Assembly: GCA_019058515.1 (NCBI GenBank)
Contig: JAHPYY010000052.1
Coordinates: 1-25,026 of the forward strand
Reading direction: 5' to 3'
Length of the DNA: 25,026 nt
Origin: Promethearchaeota archaeon
Lineage (GTDB): Archaea > Asgardarchaeota > Lokiarchaeia > Sigynarchaeales > SOKP01
Shown here: in pieces, positions 22,102 to 25,026 of the stretch
How the letters are laid out: each line of letters begins with the position of its first letter
Position numbering within the stretch: the first letter of the stretch is position 1
The notes under the pieces: generated by a model
Databases searched by the model: none
What the model saw: the letters and a program-made list of their open reading frames with translations, nothing else
What the model was told of the DNA's origin: nothing
Program-made: the position numbers and the translations under genes

Positions 22102-24456
22102 TTAAGTCCTGCAGAGTCGCTTTAAAAGAGTAGGATCGACGATTTCTTTTGGTTGCCAACCTTTCTCTTCTAAGTATTCCAGAATCTCGTCTTTCATATT
22201 GATGGGAATATCCGCTTCAAGTCGAACGAACTTTTCCAGATCGTTAGGGAACTTAACGCCTTTGTATTTTCTCTCCAAATCAATCCAATGAGAAAGTTTT
22301 ATCATTCTTCCCTTCGAGTTGTCGGCTGGTCTTAACGCTAGCTTAGCAACTAAACAAATTGCTTGTTCAATAGATTCAGCAGTCGTTAGCAAGTGTTCTG
22401 GACCCGGACCAACGAGGTGACCCTCAGTTCCATCACGAGCGTTGTACACTTTCCAAGTATCTTCATTGTCAGAACGTCCTATGTACATCCGTCTATATTC
22501 CGCAGCGTGAGGACCAACAACAGCAGGAACTCCTAATCCATTAGCCATACTTGCGATACTGGCAGCTTTTTGACTCATAGCTCCCCAAGCTACTCCAACA
22601 GCTCCAACACGATTTAGGATGTAGTCCGCTATTTCCTCGTAATTACCTCTTAAAGGTCTTCGAGCAAAAATGTTAGCAACTTTACACGCAGCTCCTGTGA
22701 TGTGAGGATTTGAAACACAGCTTCCTACATTAACTAATCCACCACGATCGAAATCTCCGGGGTATCGGTCGTATAAGGTTTTTCCTTCTTCGTCCTTGAC
22801 AAGTCCAATATCCATAGCACCGCAACCTGAAACTACCACAATATAGTTCCTTTTACAGAACTCTTCTGCCATAAGGTATAACTCTTGGATTTCGTGTGCG
22901 TAATTCGCACATCCAATAATCGCCACGATACCGGGAATTTCTCCTAACACGATAGGAGCTCCAACATTTCGAATTTCTGTGTCCATAATAGGCCCGCGAC
23001 CAACTCGAACATTGTATTTCTCATTCCTGATCTTTTCTCTGCCCGCGTACATGAGAAGTGTTAATGGAGACACGCCCTTCATACAGTCGCTTTCACATCG
23101 ACCGCATCCGAGACAGTCGTCGAAGACTCTTTCTAACACGGAAAAGTCTCCTTCCTTTGCTAACTTAACTCCTTCAACTAAAGGTAGGTCGTTAGGACAA
23201 TTTCTCTGGCAATTTCCACATCCATTACAATGATAAGCCATGTCAATACAGCCTTGTTCATCGGGAACTCCGCTCTTGGCTTTTCGGATTGGTTTAATCT
23301 TAACAGCAACTTCTGCTGCGACTTCGCCAGCTTTAATAGGATCGAGAATTAGTACTCCAGGCATTTTTCCGCTGACTAAATCGTCTATGATTTCATTGAC
23401 GGGGTCGTTCGTGCGATCTGGTAATGCTGCCATATTTTTCTCGTTAGTCGCAATAAAAGGAGCACCAATCTTTTCGGACTCATCGAAACTTCTAAGGTTA
23501 ATACATTGTTCGTCGACCATAACTACATCAGCTAATCCAGAGCGGATGTAATGTAGTTGTCTTGACATCGAGCCAACGATTTTAGCGCTGTCGTAATAGC
23601 GAGTTAAATCGTGAGATGTACAGCAGATTGCTCCAACATCTACTTTGTCCTCCAACCCTTTCTCTCTAATGTAGTCAACTAACTCAATACCCGGGGCTAC
23701 GTTGTGTCCAATCATTAAAACCGTAGCCTTGTTCGTGTCCATCGTGCCCATTCCCAATTCAGCAATTGGAACATCAGGATCGCCCATTGGGAATCCATAC
23801 GCACAAATTTGAACGGCGTCAGAGATTTCCATGCCTACGGAGTCAGCTAAACCCGCTAAGAAACTTTTTGATTCGTAATCTAAGTAAGAACTCTCTTGAC
23901 CGGTGTGTCCTGCTGCTAGTAGGTGAGTTATGGTGTAATGAACCCATTCCATTGCCGTCTCCAAGTCCTCAAGCGTTTCTGGTTTCATTCCCGTGATTAA
24001 ACGGGTCATAGGCATCTCTACAGCAATATTATTACCAAAGTTAATTGGTACATTGCCATATTTCTCCTTTAACCAGTGTAGGAGGTGGTCTCCGTGAGCT
24101 GAATGGCATGAGGCACCGATGCAGCACGCAATCTCGACAATTCTCGCTTGCTGCGTTTCCATATTTATACCACACGCACCTGTTCGACCTTTGGACAGAT
24201 TGCATTTACCATAAGTACATAAGCAACACATATCGCAAATAGGCATGTAGAAGGGTTTGTATCGATCCATGAGCTTGAAAAACCACGATCGAAGCGTTGG
24301 AATGTGAGGTTTAGGATGAGGGCCCATCGGTTCCCATTCCGTCTCGTCTCCAAGGTGAACTTTTCCCGTAGTCAATTCGAAACCTTTGATAGTTCCAAAA
24401 GGACCCTTATAGGAATCAATTTTTAATTTTGCGCCTTTTTTAGACATAATTTTCAC
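22102..24456 (-). CDS. cdhA: CO dehydrogenase/acetyl-CoA synthase complex, alpha subunit
   Basis: A 784-residue archaeal Ni-Fe CO dehydrogenase subunit; methanogen CdhA is close to this length. The N-terminal cysteines C74, C77, C78, C80, C85 and C95 fit the B- and D-cluster region, ACCIGASCHSAHGDHLLHW (110-128) the helix with the catalytic-side His residues, CNGCGNCQRNCPNDLP and CLGCGRCESDCMKG (about 405-460) two [4Fe-4S] ferredoxin sites found in the archaeal but not the bacterial enzyme, and GCANYAHEI, VVVSGCGAMDIG and NVGSCVSNPHITG further cluster-C ligands. It reduces CO2 to CO, or the reverse, for the Wood-Ljungdahl pathway. The start is GTG 24456 or ATG 24447 (MSKKGAKLK); GTGA before the ATG could serve as a weak RBS, so I slightly favour the ATG. 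No cdhB, C, D or E follows on this strand, although CdhB is the usual partner. Confidence 0.95.
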   Translation of the reverse strand: MKIMSKKGAKLKIDSYKGPFGTIKGFELTTGKVHLGDETEWEPMGPHPKPHIPTLRSWFFKLMDRYKPFYMPICDMCCLCTYGKCNLSKGRTGACGINMETQQARIVEIACCIGASCHSAHGDHLLHWLKEKYGNVPINFGNNIAVEMPMTRLITGMKPETLEDLETAMEWVHYTITHLLAAGHTGQESSYLDYESKSFLAGLADSVGMEISDAVQICAYGFPMGDPDVPIAELGMGTMDTNKATVLMIGHNVAPGIELVDYIREKGLEDKVDVGAICCTSHDLTRYYDSAKIVGSMSRQLHYIRSGLADVVMVDEQCINLRSFDESEKIGAPFIATNEKNMAALPDRTNDPVNEIIDDLVSGKMPGVLILDPIKAGEVAAEVAVKIKPIRKAKSGVPDEQGCIDMAYHCNGCGNCQRNCPNDLPLVEGVKLAKEGDFSVLERVFDDCLGCGRCESDCMKGVSPLTLLMYAGREKIRNEKYNVRVGRGPIMDTEIRNVGAPIVLGEIPGIVAIIGCANYAHEIQELYLMAEEFCKRNYIVVVSGCGAMDIGLVKDEEGKTLYDRYPGDFDRGGLVNVGSCVSNPHITGAACKVANIFARRPLRGNYEEIADYILNRVGAVGVAWGAMSQKAASIASMANGLGVPAVVGPHAAEYRRMYIGRSDNEDTWKVYNARDGTEGHLVGPGPEHLLTTAESIEQAICLVAKLALRPADNSKGRMIKLSHWIDLERKYKGVKFPNDLEKFVRLEADIPINMKDEILEYLEEKGWQPKEIVDPTLLKRLCRT

Positions 24457-24468
24457 AAATGTTTAATA

Positions 24469-24480
24469 TTATTCGAATAA
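24469..24480. promoter_or_regulatory. Perfect 12-bp palindrome in the cdhA leader
   Basis: TTATTCGAATAA lies 13 bp before the GTG start of cdhA. Beside it, the minus strand has TAATATTAAA, which could act as a second, start-proximal TATA box giving a leaderless message from ATG 24447. Confidence 0.3.
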
Positions 24481-24554
24481 CGAATTTTACTAAGTTGAAA
24501 ATATGGTAACACATTTAAAAGTTAATTCTTATCGAAAGAATCGCAATTGGGATA

Positions 24555-24566
24555 TTTTATTTATAG
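24555..24566 (-). promoter_or_regulatory. Upstream TATA box for cdhA
   Basis: The minus strand reads CTATAAATAAAA. A start near 24535 would leave a leader of about 80-90 nt. It sits 6 bp from the nearer operator copy. Confidence 0.4.
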
Positions 24567-24572
24567 TGAAAA

Positions 24573-24626
24573 AGTGTGACATTTCACACTGCCCCTATTT
24601 TAAGGAAGTAGTGTGACATTTCACAC
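24573..24626. promoter_or_regulatory. Two copies of a palindromic operator between cdhA and the flavodoxin-like gene
   Basis: AGTGTGACATTTCACAC occurs at 24573-24589 and, identical over 17 bp, at 24610-24626. Each is an inverted repeat GTGTGA-N4-TCACAC; the first extends to 7-bp arms (24573-24590). The copies are 37 bp apart. The left copy flanks the minus-strand TATA at 24555-24566, the right copy the plus-strand TATA at 24631-24640, so the unit is symmetrical about the divergent promoter. One dimeric regulator controlling both genes is inferred; I cannot name it. Confidence 0.75.
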
Positions 24627-24630
24627 ATCA

Positions 24631-24640
24631 TAATATAAAT
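24631..24640 (+). promoter_or_regulatory. Plus-strand TATA box beside the second operator
   Basis: TAATATAAAT starts 5 bp after the operator copy. Its start near 24662 would give a leader of about 100 nt that includes a 13-codon ORF (24674-24715). Confidence 0.4.
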
Positions 24641-24737
24641 CGGAATTTTAAATCATTATTCACAATCGTTCTAATGAAAAACTCCCAACTTATAACCACT
24701 TTTAGTGGAAAATAAATACCATTAAAAATTCAATAAG

Positions 24738-24745
24738 TTATAAAT
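24738..24745 (+). promoter_or_regulatory. Start-proximal TATA box of the flavodoxin-like gene
   Basis: TTATAAAT is centred 24 nt before the ATG at 24765, predicting a leaderless transcript independent of the operator-linked TATA at 24631. Confidence 0.4.
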
Positions 24746-24764
24746 CTGATGTGGTTATATTGAT

Positions 24765-25026
24765 ATGAATACGACAGTTTATTATTTTACTGGAACGGGT
24801 AATTCTTTAAGCATTGCTAACCAAATAACAAATAGCCTTGAAGGAGCTGAACTGGTTTCAATGGCGAAATCGCTTTCTTTGGAAGATTTTGTTTCTCGGA
24901 CTGAAAGAGTGGGATTCGTGTTCCCCCTCCATTATTATGGACTTCCTAAAGTAGTGTATGACTTCATAGATAAAACCGATTTTTCAAATTCGAATTATTT
25001 CTTTACCGTTTTAACCAGAGCTGGTG
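24765..25026 (+). CDS. EFR1-like flavodoxin/ferredoxin protein, 5' part
   Basis: The first 87 residues of a gene cut by the right edge. TVYYFTGTGNSLSIANQI is the FMN phosphate-binding loop (T/S-G-T-G-N-S) of flavodoxin-like domains found in EFR1 ferredoxin proteins; VGFVFPLHYYGLPKVVYDFI is the second conserved strand and loop that lines the flavin. EFR1 proteins add two [4Fe-4S] sites further on, outside the window. It is divergent from cdhA and shares its operator region, which suggests a role in electron supply linked to CO dehydrogenase or its regulation. Confidence 0.82.
   Translation, partial: MNTTVYYFTGTGNSLSIANQITNSLEGAELVSMAKSLSLEDFVSRTERVGFVFPLHYYGLPKVVYDFIDKTDFSNSNYFFTVLTRAG

Noticed and set aside
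22021..22125. Plus-strand Lys-rich ORF starting MWREYEAKKKKVKK
   Set aside because: It is an A-run translation on the antisense side of the cdhA terminator and runs into the cdhA 3' end; no RBS.
22979..24353. Several open frames of 60-103 codons on both strands within cdhA
   Set aside because: They are overlap frames of a strongly supported gene, with no conserved motif or RBS; the same holds for such frames inside 1849-4819 and 6222-17870.
24573..24626. CRP-type or FNR-type sites
   Set aside because: The TGTGA/TCACA half-sites are CRP-like but the spacer is 4, not 6; an FNR-type TTGAT half-site is absent. No regulator name is justified.

Overview
The window looks like a piece of an Asgard archaeal genome, most likely Lokiarchaeia-like. 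The reasons are AT-rich DNA, archaeal TATA-box promoters with several apparently leaderless genes, an archaeal-type CO dehydrogenase/acetyl-CoA synthase alpha subunit (CdhA), an Arf/Rag-like GTPase with a roadblock-like C-terminus, and a membrane protein with a longin-like N-terminal domain. Lineage is inferred from gene content only. No rRNA, tRNA, CRISPR array or insertion sequence was found.

Layout. 1-419: 3' part of an unrecognised + strand gene. 677-1756: an esterase gene broken by an in-frame TAA and lacking a normal start codon. 1849-4819 (- strand): an HdrD/GlpC-like iron-sulfur protein and a GlcD-like FAD oxidase, probably partners in a membrane-less 2-hydroxyacid or alcohol dehydrogenase. 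5034-5747 (-): a small methyltransferase. 5750-6221: an almost gene-free stretch holding a probable frameshifted mini-gene. 6222-8234 (+): a UvrD/PcrA-like helicase.

8240-17870 (-): a tightly packed six-gene operon that is the most striking part of the window. In order of transcription it encodes two paralogous ABC-2 permeases, a canonical ABC ATPase, a 1049-residue fusion of an extracytoplasmic prenyltransferase-type repeat domain to a cytosolic ABC ATPase through a transmembrane helix, an ABC-ATPase-like protein that has lost its catalytic motifs and carries an RWD/UBC-like N-terminal segment, and a longin-like domain protein with four membrane helices. I infer one membrane machine: a heterodimeric permease driven by two ATPases, with a large surface domain and eukaryote-like cytosolic regulatory parts.

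18196-20042 (+): a membrane-anchored zinc-ribbon protein, then a GyrI-like effector-binding protein and a PadR-like regulator; two AGATCT-centred palindromes sit at the predicted transcription start of the GyrI-like gene. 20412-21617 (+): the GTPase. 21683-21895 (-): a small His-rich helical protein. 22102-24456 (-): cdhA, without cdhB or other Cdh genes beside it. 24457-24764: a divergent control region with two copies of a 17-bp palindromic operator, each next to a TATA box. 24765-end (+): start of a flavodoxin/ferredoxin (EFR1-like) gene.
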